Origin: a virus | IMG/VR virus record: IMGVR_UViG_3300018415_000053 | Span: 1-21,014 of that record | Direction: 5' to 3' (one strand) | DNA length: 21,014 bases | Shown: positions 13,783-20,909 of the stretch, piece after piece | Numbering within the stretch: position 1 is the first letter of the stretch | Layout of the letters: each line of letters starts with the position of its first letter | The notes under the pieces: generated by a model | Database searches by the model: none | What the model saw: only the letters and a program-made list of their open reading frames with translations | What the model was told of the DNA's origin: nothing | Made by a program: the position numbers and the translations under genes

Positions 13783-13943
13783 CACCAGAATTTTTAGAAT
13801 TACTTATTAAAGAATATCCTAATAATTATACGTTAGGAGATGCAGTTAGAAGGTTTAAATGGTTAAAGACAGAGTATCCTGATTTGAACATTATTGAATT
13901 AGAAAATAAATTTATGGATGATAACTTTCAATCTAAACCATAA
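13779..13943 (+). CDS. Small 54-residue ORF coupled to the clamp loader gene
   Basis: This frame starts at an ATG that overlaps the gp44 stop (ATGA) and encodes 54 residues, beginning MTPEFLELLIKEYP and ending FQSKP. It is helical, with aromatic and charged residues (VRRFKWLKTEYPDLNIIELE). Stop-start overlap of this kind is used repeatedly in this genome, supporting real translation. I do not recognise a family. It fills most of the 191 bases between gp44 and the RNase H gene. Confidence 0.6.
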   Translation: MTPEFLELLIKEYPNNYTLGDAVRRFKWLKTEYPDLNIIELENKFMDDNFQSKP

Positions 13944-13948
13944 CCTGT

Positions 13949-13960
13949 TATATTTAAATA
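13949..13960 (+). promoter_or_regulatory. Possible promoter of the RNase H gene (TATATTTAAATA)
   Basis: TATATTTAAATA lies 25 bases before the RNase H ATG, at the spacing of the other promoter-like sites, but its core differs (TTTAAATA rather than TATAAATA). It may be a degraded or different promoter class. Confidence 0.3.
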
Positions 13961-13973
13961 AAATACACACTAT

Positions 13974-15200
13974 ATGAAAAAAACAGGTAGACATACTTTT
14001 GTTATAGATGGCAATTATTTTTTATTTAGAACCCTCTATGTAATTCCAAGTAGATCCAAAAAGGCAGGTTTACTAGGAACTGATGAAGACGTTCAGTCTT
14101 TTGTAAAAAAGCTCGCAACAGATTTTGCATATCAAGTTAGGCTTTTTGAAGGTCTTATTGATAAAATTGTGTGGACTGTAGATTCAAGATCATGGAGAAA
14201 GGACTTTTACCCAGAAGCCGATTATAAGGGTAATCGTAAACAAGACAGTAACATTAACTGGGATAATTTCTCAAAGGCTACATCTGATTTTATTTCTATC
14301 TTATCTAAACAGGGTGTTATTATTTCTAAAATTGATGGCGCTGAAGGTGATGATCTTATGTATGCATGGAATACTGAATCTCTTGCAAATGATAAATCAG
14401 TAATTATGTTTACTGGTGATAGAGACCTTGTCCAATTAGTTGATAAGAGTAAAAACAATAACACTCATACTATTCTGTTTTCACCTGCTCATAAGAAGCT
14501 GTATACTTATCAAGGTTTTTCTGAGTGGATGAATACTGAAAATACTGAAGAATCTTCTGATAATGTATTTGATGTACTCAAAACGTCAGTCTCACCAGAA
14601 AATCAAGCTAAGAAATTACTTAAAGAATTGGTCCGTAAGAAAAAAGTATCTATTATAGAAGTTGATCCTGAAGACTTCCGCTTCCGTAAAGTTCTTACTG
14701 GTGATGCTGGTGATAATGTACCTCCTGCATATTACTATACTTCTAAAAATCGCAGATACGGTATCAGTGAGAAAAAGGCAACTGCTATTATTGCAGAGTT
14801 TAAGGAAAAGCATGGCCATCTTTCTCATATGTATCTTTATAATGATGAGTATGTTACTGACCTGGCAAATATGACTGTGCGAGTTATGAATGCCAAGCAT
14901 ATGAGCCGAGAGCAAATCATTTCTAATATTAAGTCTAATGTAAACCTTATGGTTCTTGCCGCGGAATCAATCCCAGAGGGTATTCTTGATGAAATGTTTA
15001 AATCTGTTGAATCAAAATTAAATCTTAAAGGATTACAGTTAAAGTCCATTTCAACTATGAAATCTTTATTGGAAGGAACTGAATATGCCAAAGAGATTGA
15101 TAATTCTTTTAAGGCGTCATTCTTTAAAGATGACGATTCCGATGATAATAATGATATGTCTTTTATCAAAGGAAATAAATCACAAAATAAAATGTTTTAG
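13974..15200 (+). CDS. rnh: RNase H / 5'-3' exonuclease (FEN/PIN family), T4 Rnh-like
   Basis: This is a 408-residue FEN-type nuclease. It shows the acidic metal-binding residues in order: Asp12 (FVIDGNYFLFR), Asp70 (VWTVDSRSWRKDFYP, 66-80, followed by ADYKGNR), Glu124/Asp126/Asp127 (DGAEGDDLMYAW), Asp149/Asp151 (TGDRDLVQL) and Asp244/Asp247 in the helix-hairpin region (GDAGDNVP). In T4, Rnh removes RNA primers from Okazaki fragments with gp32 and the clamp. T4 Rnh has 305 residues; the extra length here lies at about 175-235 and in the C-terminal tail. The tail is acidic (383-394) and ends SQNKMF, which resembles a sliding-clamp-binding peptide. The neighbouring clamp loader genes fit a lagging-strand role. 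Confidence 0.85.
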   Translation: MKKTGRHTFVIDGNYFLFRTLYVIPSRSKKAGLLGTDEDVQSFVKKLATDFAYQVRLFEGLIDKIVWTVDSRSWRKDFYPEADYKGNRKQDSNINWDNFSKATSDFISILSKQGVIISKIDGAEGDDLMYAWNTESLANDKSVIMFTGDRDLVQLVDKSKNNNTHTILFSPAHKKLYTYQGFSEWMNTENTEESSDNVFDVLKTSVSPENQAKKLLKELVRKKKVSIIEVDPEDFRFRKVLTGDAGDNVPPAYYYTSKNRRYGISEKKATAIIAEFKEKHGHLSHMYLYNDEYVTDLANMTVRVMNAKHMSREQIISNIKSNVNLMVLAAESIPEGILDEMFKSVESKLNLKGLQLKSISTMKSLLEGTEYAKEIDNSFKASFFKDDDSDDNNDMSFIKGNKSQNKMF

Positions 15201-15203
15201 AAT

Positions 15204-16133
15204 ATGAAAATTTGCAAAATATTATGGTCAACCAACAGGTTAGAATATCTGATACCTACATTACAAACATCAGATGAATTTATAGATTGGGGAGACCATG
15301 AAGTAGATGGTATATTTATTGATGATATGCCAACTGATAGAAATGATGAGACTATGAGGTTCTTAGCAGAATCTCATGGTTATAATTACATAAGACTTCA
15401 TGAAGAAAATAAAGGATTAACTAATACGTGGGAAGAGTCAATCGATATCTTATCTAATTTAGAAAAAGATTATGATTTTATTTGGCACCAAGAAGATGAT
15501 CTAATCATAAATAATTACATTAAGATAGATGATCTAATAAATTACTTAGATGAAAATAAATGGTGTTTACAGGTAGTTTTAGCTTATCAAGCTGAATGGT
15601 ATTCGAAGCAGTCTGATCGTAAAATTAGTGAGTTACCTTTAACAAAGTGGAATAATTATCACATCATATCTAAAAATCATTTTAATGATTGTACATTTGA
15701 TACATCATTTTCATTAACCAGAGCCAAAGAATTTTTAGATGCAATTAAAATGTGGAAAGAAGATGCCATTCCTGAACTAGTGGAACTTGCTGTTCATTCA
15801 GATTACATAAAAGAGCACGTATTTTGCGAGGGCGGTATATGGTACGTAATGAATGCATACAATAATATTATTAATGATAAGTCAGAAAAAAATCATTGGG
15901 CAATTTCTTTTTATAGTGAAGATAAGAAAAATTTAGTTGAACATGTTGGTGAGTGGTCTTGGGGTCAAAGAGTACCACCGTGGTTGGTTAAAGGTAAGAT
16001 TGATGCTTTGGAAAAATCTCCAGATATTTGGGATGATGGTCATAAATACCAAGTTAGTAAAATGAAAGAAATGATGGAAGACCCTAGTAAAAAAGTCTCG
16101 TCTCGTACTTGGGAAAGATTGGATGAATCATAA
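15204..16133 (+). CDS. Glycosyltransferase-like protein (GT-A/GT2 type)
   Basis: This 309-residue protein has the look of a family-2 glycosyltransferase. A beta strand starts the fold (KICKILWSTNRLEYLIPTL, 2-20), followed by GIFIDDMPTDRND (36-48), HEENKGLTNTWEESI (66-80; like the N-x-G-x-x-x-x-x-N region of GT2 enzymes) and FIWHQEDDLIIN (92-103). In the last segment EDD stands where GT-A enzymes carry the metal-binding DxD. The C-terminal part has WSWGQRVPPWLVKG. It starts 3 bases after the RNase H stop. It might glycosylate phage DNA, a virion protein or a host surface molecule; the sequence does not tell which. With the antisense DUF115-like gene it is one of two sugar-related genes among the replication genes. 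Confidence 0.7.
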   Translation: MKICKILWSTNRLEYLIPTLQTSDEFIDWGDHEVDGIFIDDMPTDRNDETMRFLAESHGYNYIRLHEENKGLTNTWEESIDILSNLEKDYDFIWHQEDDLIINNYIKIDDLINYLDENKWCLQVVLAYQAEWYSKQSDRKISELPLTKWNNYHIISKNHFNDCTFDTSFSLTRAKEFLDAIKMWKEDAIPELVELAVHSDYIKEHVFCEGGIWYVMNAYNNIINDKSEKNHWAISFYSEDKKNLVEHVGEWSWGQRVPPWLVKGKIDALEKSPDIWDDGHKYQVSKMKEMMEDPSKKVSSRTWERLDES

Positions 16134-16151
16134 ACAAACTGCAAAGTTATT

Positions 16152-16161
16152 CATATAAATA
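16152..16161 (+). promoter_or_regulatory. Candidate late promoter (CATATAAATA)
   Basis: This contains an exact T4 late core, TATAAATA (16154-16161), 20 bases before the ATG at 16174, in the 40-base gap after the glycosyltransferase gene. Confidence 0.5.
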
Positions 16162-16173
16162 TAAAATAGGTTA

Positions 16174-16593
16174 ATGAAATTATTTGATTACATAAAGGTT
16201 TTGTTTGGTAAAGATCAACACTGGGATAAGTTATCTAATTATGATAAATCTAAAAATTCATTTATGACTAATAGATTTATGAGTATTAAGTTCCCAATCC
16301 AAGCTAACTTATTTAACTCTCTTAAAATAGACCCCGTTGGCCAAGCCGAGGCATGGCGCTTAGTATCATCTAAATTTAATAGAGTACCTGGTTTTATTTA
16401 CACAAAAGTAAAAAAGACACAAAAGCAAAAGGAAAAGGAATGGGCTCCTAATCCAAAGGCATTAGAATTTTACATGAAACTTAATGAGATTGGGGAAAGA
16501 GAATATAGAGAAGCATTAAAATACAATCCATCACTAATTCAATCCTCGATAGATATATTAGAAAAACAGATGGGAAATGATGCTAATAGATAA
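16174..16593 (+). CDS. Possible clamp loader small subunit, gp62-like
   Basis: This 139-residue protein is a divergent candidate for gp62. Residues 22-48 (NYDKSKNSFMTNR, then FMSIKFPIQANLFN) fit the family pattern D/K-Y-S-x-F-M-V-N-x-x-L-S that T4 gp62 shows as KDYSKFMVENALSQF. They are followed by a short-spaced helix (60-70) and an aromatic/basic end at GFIYTKVKK (73-81), similar to gp62's GKRYGKWAKL. T4 gp62 has 187 residues; this one is shorter, with a C-terminal helical extension different from T4. It lies in the replication block with gp44 and RNase H. The assignment rests on by-eye pattern matching. The downstream gene begins inside its last codons. Confidence 0.45.
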   Translation: MKLFDYIKVLFGKDQHWDKLSNYDKSKNSFMTNRFMSIKFPIQANLFNSLKIDPVGQAEAWRLVSSKFNRVPGFIYTKVKKTQKQKEKEWAPNPKALEFYMKLNEIGEREYREALKYNPSLIQSSIDILEKQMGNDANR

Positions 16594-17245
16594 TACCTTC
16601 GAATTAGGAATACCTACACATATTTCTTTTGTCCTATTTAAGTATGACTATTTTGATAGCATCATAATAAGTAGAGTTAAAAAAGAATGCAAAAACCTAT
16701 CTAAAGTAGATGGTGAATATACAGTAAAGGTATCTTCGTTTATTAATGCAATTAAAACCTCTAAAAGAATTAGAAATGAAATTGAAAAGGTACAAGATTT
16801 AGGTTTAATTCCTGATCCTTCAATAAAGCCTAATTCAATTTATTTTTTATGGTCAATTTTTAGAAAGTTAGAAAACATTCAGTTTTTAACATTTACTGTT
16901 AATAACGATAAAAAATATACGCGACTTATTAAGAATGAAAATGGTTTACCGATTCATAGTTTTCATTTTAAAATAGTTGAAGGAATTTTTGATTTAACAC
17001 AGATTTTTTCTAGGGAAGAATTAGATAAATTTAACAAAACTCTTATCGAGTTTAAAATTCTTAAAAATAAGTATCTTGAGAGAAAGCCTTATTTCTACAT
17101 GAAGGCAACTGCCATAATAGACATTTTAGCTTCAATGGAGATTGATGGTAAAATAGATATGTTTAACATAGTGGATCATATTGACCCTAAGTTGGAGGAA
17201 GATGATCCTACATTGATTGTAAAAACTGATTATACCCCGTTCTAA
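16577..17245 (+). CDS. Unknown protein
   Basis: I do not recognise this 222-residue protein. It starts with ATGATG inside the end of the previous gene (17-base overlap; the second ATG at 16580 is equally good) and ends with a TAATG overlap into the methyltransferase-like gene, so it belongs to a translationally coupled run. It is mixed alpha/beta with many Phe, Ile and Lys residues, a helical segment at about 53-72, PNSIYFLWSIFRKLENIQFL (85-104) and an acidic C-terminus (DHIDPKLEEDDP). No signal peptide, membrane segment or metal motif is visible. T4 RegA, which lies near gp62 in T4, does not look similar. Confidence 0.65.
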   Translation: MMLIDNTFELGIPTHISFVLFKYDYFDSIIISRVKKECKNLSKVDGEYTVKVSSFINAIKTSKRIRNEIEKVQDLGLIPDPSIKPNSIYFLWSIFRKLENIQFLTFTVNNDKKYTRLIKNENGLPIHSFHFKIVEGIFDLTQIFSREELDKFNKTLIEFKILKNKYLERKPYFYMKATAIIDILASMEIDGKIDMFNIVDHIDPKLEEDDPTLIVKTDYTPF

Positions 17246-17766
17246 TGTTAAAAAGAGAATCTTATACATTTAATGGAATTTCTGAATTGCCTTCTGTTTC
17301 TTGGAATCAATATTTTAGTAATTCAGCAATAGGAAATGAATATGAGGTTTTATGGGATACTGATACTAAAGAGCTGTTAATGTCTAATACTGAAGTTGAA
17401 CATTCAACCAATAAACTTTTTTTTGACTCTATCTTTAATGAATGTAATGTTTTATCAATTGGGTATGGCATAGGATTTATTAATGAAATGATTAGAAAAA
17501 GGAATGCACGCTTAACAGTCATTGAAAAAAACCAAGAAGTGATTAATCTTGAAACCAAAAACATTGATGATATTAGAGTTATCATTGGAGATGCGTTTAA
17601 TTTTAATTATGAAAGTACATTTGAAAACGAAAAATTCGATATAGTTTACTGGGATCCTTCTGGCGGAAATGAAAATTTATTTGTACCATGGGACCAGCTT
17701 AAATCTATTTTAAAGCCTAACGGTAAGATCATTGCTTGGAATATTGGCGGAAGTTCAGAGATGTAG
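17245..17766 (+). CDS. SAM-dependent methyltransferase-fold protein (spermidine synthase/MnmC-like)
   Basis: This 173-residue protein has the class I SAM fold: motif I LSIGYGIGF (70-78), an acidic end of strand 2 in TVIEKNQEVI (Glu94), motif III with IIGDAFNF (113-120), and FDIVYWDPSGG (131-141) in the catalytic-loop position. The TNKLFFDSIF segment before motif I and the DPSGG after strand 4 resemble spermidine-synthase-like and MnmC-type proteins more than DNA methylases (no DPPY/NPPY). Its substrate is unknown. It is coupled to the upstream gene by TAATG and is short for the family, ending soon after strand 5 (KIIAWNIGG), so it may lack a C-terminal lobe. Confidence 0.7.
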   Translation: MLKRESYTFNGISELPSVSWNQYFSNSAIGNEYEVLWDTDTKELLMSNTEVEHSTNKLFFDSIFNECNVLSIGYGIGFINEMIRKRNARLTVIEKNQEVINLETKNIDDIRVIIGDAFNFNYESTFENEKFDIVYWDPSGGNENLFVPWDQLKSILKPNGKIIAWNIGGSSEM

Positions 17767-17776
17767 AATATATAAA
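17767..17776 (+). promoter_or_regulatory. Candidate late promoter (AATATATAAA)
   Basis: Exact AATATATAA followed by ACAAAT, beginning one base after the methyltransferase stop codon and 26 bases before ATG 17793. Confidence 0.55.
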
Positions 17777-17792
17777 CAAATAATGTTTGTAT

Positions 17793-18053
17793 ATGAAAAA
17801 GATAATTAATTGGGTCAGTGGGCTCTTACGAGACGAAAAAGGTACACCTTCATCAAAAAGATTTATTGGTATAGTTGCAGGTCTTTCTTTATGTGCAGCT
17901 TTATTTATTAATCTTTATACTGAACACCCGGTAGAACCATCAATTGTAAATGCAGTTGCTGCTATTTGTATCGGCGGTTTAGGATTAGCTTCAGCTGATA
18001 AAATCTGGGCTAAGAAAACCAGTGAAAGTAAGGAACAACAAATAAACTCATAA
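17793..18053 (+). CDS. Two-helix membrane protein, possible holin
   Basis: This 86-residue protein has an amphipathic N-terminus (KKIINWVSGLL), a DEKGTPSSKRF segment (14-24), two hydrophobic segments (about 24-42 and 50-67) and a charged C-terminus. That size and layout fit small phage holins, and the DEKG-PSSKR motif is one I associate with holin-like proteins in Bacteroidota phages. No endolysin gene is visible beside it, so a lysis role is only inferred; a virion membrane protein is an alternative. I start at ATG 17793, since the frame's longer form needs a TTG only two codons upstream. The large virion-type gene follows after 3 bases. Confidence 0.6.
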   Translation: MKKIINWVSGLLRDEKGTPSSKRFIGIVAGLSLCAALFINLYTEHPVEPSIVNAVAAICIGGLGLASADKIWAKKTSESKEQQINS

Positions 18054-18056
18054 TTA

Positions 18057-20012
18057 ATGGCAGTTAACGGAACTACGACAAATGCCAACGGGGATGCTAT
18101 ATTAATTAGCCTCCAAGAGCCTTATAAAAATGTGGTTGAGGTATTAGGATATACTGATGTTACTAAAGGCGAAAATACTGGTGTTTATTTTAATAAGCAA
18201 TTTAGGTGGGGTACAGACGGTGTAACATATTCTGATTATATCACTCTTACTAATGCGAATCTGGAAGCTTTATTATTAGATCCAAATAAACCATTTTGGA
18301 TTCAATATAGGTATGAACAGGTGGGCGATGGCACTTTGGAATTCGAATCTATTGCATTAGAGCTGGTAACAGATGGTGGTGTAATATGTAGAGTTCCGCA
18401 AATAGAATGTGGTGCTGAAGGATGTATTGGGTTACCAAACCTAGTAGTGGATTGTTGCGGTGAATCGTGGAATCCTTATGATTTAAGTAGAGCATCTGCA
18501 ATGTATGATCAGCTTTCAGCAGTAACTTCTAATCTTTTTGGGTTCTGTGTTGACTATTTTAAGACTAAAGCTGACCAAAGAAGTAGAGATGTTATTTTAA
18601 AAGAATATTCATTATTTGATGTTATTCAAGAAGCTGAAGTAAAGATACTTATTCCTGATAATGAATTACCTACAAGGGAGATTCAGTTTAATCCAATGAT
18701 GATGGATTTTCCGGTTCAGTTTGAAGTTCATATTGTTAAATCTGCATTTGAAGCAGTCTTCGGTGCTGGTGCGAAACCAGAAATGAGAGACTATTTGTAC
18801 TTTAAACAATATATGAATCGAATGTATGAAGTTGACGCTATTGCCGAAGCTGATGATTTTCTCTACAGTGGCTCTTATTGGAGAGTAAGTCTTGTACCAT
18901 ATCAACAAAGGACAGCCGTTGGTTTTAGTGATTCTCTTGCAGGTAAGAATGCAGAAGCTGATACTAAAGCATTAGTTTCAGATTTAGATAAATTTAAAGT
19001 AGAAAGAGAAGATGAATTTGAAGACGTTAGAAAACCTAATCAATATAACACTATAGGAAGTTTATGTAATGATTATGTAAGAAGGGTATTAGATAAGAAG
19101 CTAATTATTAAAGAAGAAAATGTTTATAATGAATGGACTATCATATCTAAATATCATTATGAATTAGATTCAATGAGAACTGCAGAAGAAGCCATTGAAT
19201 ACAGATATAATCAAGGATGGGCAGCGGAAGAAGACAGGGCCTTTACGTTTTGGGCAAGACCTCAGTATAAATCGCCTATAGGAACTAATGTATTAATTCT
19301 TTCTATAGTAGATGACAATGGAAAAGTTAAATTTAATACTGGTGGATTACCTACCTTTGGTCAAGCCTTAAATGTTGGCGATTGGATTTCTATTAGTGGA
19401 ACACAATCATATAATGGAATAGCTAAGATAATTAAAATAGATGGAGATTCTATTACTTTAGATGAATCGTATGTAGATAATGTTACTTCAGGTACTCCTA
19501 AGTTTAACAAGGAGACGAGTAATAATTTTATGATTTATGAAAATGATTTACTTCCACCGACGCAATTTGTATCTCTTACTTATACTCCTAATTGGTTTAT
19601 TATGAAAATAAACGACAAGTATTATAAGTGGAAATTGACCCAATCATTGGCAAAAGATGAATGGTATGCATTTGTAATTAATCTTAATGCTACTTCTAGG
19701 CAGTTAAGTCTTTATGTCTATGACACACCAGAAACATCAGGTTCAATAAATCCTAACCTTACAGCAAAACTATCTAAGATTTTTTACGAATCAAAGACTT
19801 ATACGCCCGTAGGTGTAGTAAATGATTTAAAATGGAAACTTTTAGGATCACAGACCGATTTAACTAATATAAGAATTTGGGAAAAACCAATAGAAGAAGA
19901 ATTACAAAGCTTAATTCTTAGTCAATACGTTGTTAAAGATACTCATTTAACTTTATTGCTGGATAACGCTTCACCAGAATTGTTACTTCAGACAGTTTCT
20001 GATGCCCGTTAA
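18057..20012 (+). CDS. Large virion-type protein with Cys cluster and possible LamG-like C-terminus
   Basis: This 651-residue protein has four visible parts. An N-terminal beta domain (about 10-105) carries the RWGTDGVTYSDYITLT pattern (50-65) seen in phage neck, tail and baseplate proteins. A cysteine cluster follows (Cys111, 118, 123, 133, 134). Then comes a mixed region (about 140-300) with LYFKQYMNRMYEVDAI (247-262) and WRVSLVPYQQRTAVGF (275-290). The C-terminal half (about 390-640) is beta-rich with WYAFVINLN (536-544) and LTNIRIWEKPI (602-612), typical of LamG/concanavalin-type jellyrolls that bind sugars or cover virion surfaces. I cannot match it to a named T4 protein; neck, baseplate or adhesin roles are possible. 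It sits just upstream of small terminase. Confidence 0.6.
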   Translation: MAVNGTTTNANGDAILISLQEPYKNVVEVLGYTDVTKGENTGVYFNKQFRWGTDGVTYSDYITLTNANLEALLLDPNKPFWIQYRYEQVGDGTLEFESIALELVTDGGVICRVPQIECGAEGCIGLPNLVVDCCGESWNPYDLSRASAMYDQLSAVTSNLFGFCVDYFKTKADQRSRDVILKEYSLFDVIQEAEVKILIPDNELPTREIQFNPMMMDFPVQFEVHIVKSAFEAVFGAGAKPEMRDYLYFKQYMNRMYEVDAIAEADDFLYSGSYWRVSLVPYQQRTAVGFSDSLAGKNAEADTKALVSDLDKFKVEREDEFEDVRKPNQYNTIGSLCNDYVRRVLDKKLIIKEENVYNEWTIISKYHYELDSMRTAEEAIEYRYNQGWAAEEDRAFTFWARPQYKSPIGTNVLILSIVDDNGKVKFNTGGLPTFGQALNVGDWISISGTQSYNGIAKIIKIDGDSITLDESYVDNVTSGTPKFNKETSNNFMIYENDLLPPTQFVSLTYTPNWFIMKINDKYYKWKLTQSLAKDEWYAFVINLNATSRQLSLYVYDTPETSGSINPNLTAKLSKIFYESKTYTPVGVVNDLKWKLLGSQTDLTNIRIWEKPIEEELQSLILSQYVVKDTHLTLLLDNASPELLLQTVSDAR

Positions 20013-20019
20013 AATTTGG

Positions 20020-20029
20020 AATATATAAT
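20020..20029 (+). promoter_or_regulatory. Candidate late promoter (AATATATAAT)
   Basis: Exact AATATATAA followed by ACAAAT, 25 bases before the ATG of small terminase. Confidence 0.55.
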
Positions 20030-20044
20030 ACAAATTTAGTATTA

Positions 20045-20653
20045 ATGGAAGAAAACCCGAAAGAAAAGTTTAGAGATAGCATTGGGGATTTACTTAATGA
20101 TTTACCTGATGAAGTTCCTGGATTAGATGATACTCCACAATTACCTAAGGTTAGGGCAGAAGGTACTCAAGCCGTTGCATTAACTAAAGCCAAAGGAAAG
20201 GCTAAAAAGGTAATGACTAGTCTTCTTAAATTTTATTTAAGTGAAGAAATTATAGCCGAGCATGAATACATTCAAGCAAAGGCACAATTAGACGAATATG
20301 CTTTAGGAATGTTGATAAGGCAGATGGAGAACAGCGAAGTTGCTATATCTAGTTTAATGGACATAATTAATGAAGGGGATGTTTCTCCTAGGATGTTTGA
20401 AGTACTTAGTGATTTGCAAAGAACTCTTTTAGACATCATAAAGAGTCAAACCATGTACATGGTAGCTATTGAAGAAAATGCTAAAAAGACAAGTAGAGAT
20501 ATAGATGTTTATCATGGAAGCCCTGAAGGGGATTCAAGATCAAAAACATCAGGATTAAAATCTAGAGGTACTAAAGATTTAATGAGAGCATTACAAGAAA
20601 CTATTAACGAAGAAGATATTCAAGATGTTGACGAAGATGAAAATGAAGAATGA
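20045..20653 (+). CDS. 16: Small terminase subunit gp16-like
   Basis: This 202-residue protein matches the layout of T4 gp16 (164 residues), which forms an oligomer that regulates the large terminase during headful packaging. Shared features are an acidic N-terminus with DLPDEVPGLDD (19-29; gp16: DLPGIDGEE), a helical core, the SPRMFEVLSDLQRTLLDIIK helix (114-133; gp16: [22 protein letters not shown]) and YHGSPEG (156-162; gp16: FMGSPTEL). Between these is a long helix pair typical of the oligomer core. The C-terminus is acidic. The GroES-like gene begins inside its last codons (11-base overlap). The assignment rests on several matched segments in the right order. Confidence 0.75.
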   Translation: MEENPKEKFRDSIGDLLNDLPDEVPGLDDTPQLPKVRAEGTQAVALTKAKGKAKKVMTSLLKFYLSEEIIAEHEYIQAKAQLDEYALGMLIRQMENSEVAISSLMDIINEGDVSPRMFEVLSDLQRTLLDIIKSQTMYMVAIEENAKKTSRDIDVYHGSPEGDSRSKTSGLKSRGTKDLMRALQETINEEDIQDVDEDENEE

Positions 20654-20909
20654 TTACATTCTCACTGAAGAAATACCACAAGAAACACAAACCAAGGGAG
20701 GTTTATGGATTCCTGAAGAAAAGTATAACCGCAAGGCTTTAGTTATTGAAGCATCAGATGGATTAGAAGTTAAGAAAGGTGACAAAGTAATAAAAACAAT
20801 AGGAAAGGGTACAGAATATACCTTTGATGATAAAAGATATGAAATCTTACATATTAATCATATCCTAGCCGTAATAAAAGAAGATGCCACAGAAACCACA
20901 AGCACCTAG
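20643..20909 (+). CDS. GroES-like co-chaperonin, gp31-type function
   Basis: This 88-residue protein follows the GroES plan: DYILTEEIPQETQTKGGLWIP (4-24) with a K-G-G-hydrophobic-x-x-P mobile-loop region, KALVIEASDGLEVKKGDKV (31-49; GroES: V-K-V-G-D-x-V), GKGTEYTFDDKRYEIL (54-69) and INHILAVI (71-78; GroES: DDILAVI). T4 gp31 replaces host GroES for folding of gp23; a phage co-chaperonin here would suit the same role. ATG 20643 gives an 88-residue product; ATGs at 20625 and 20637 are in frame, but the family begins near MKNDYIL. The mobile loop is much shorter than in GroES. It overlaps the genes on both sides and lies among the packaging genes. Confidence 0.75.
   Translation: MKNDYILTEEIPQETQTKGGLWIPEEKYNRKALVIEASDGLEVKKGDKVIKTIGKGTEYTFDDKRYEILHINHILAVIKEDATETTST

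Noticed and set aside
14616-15169. Several frames of 70-110 codons on both strands inside the RNase H gene
   Set aside because: They lie wholly within a gene with intact catalytic motifs and have no recognisable features of their own.
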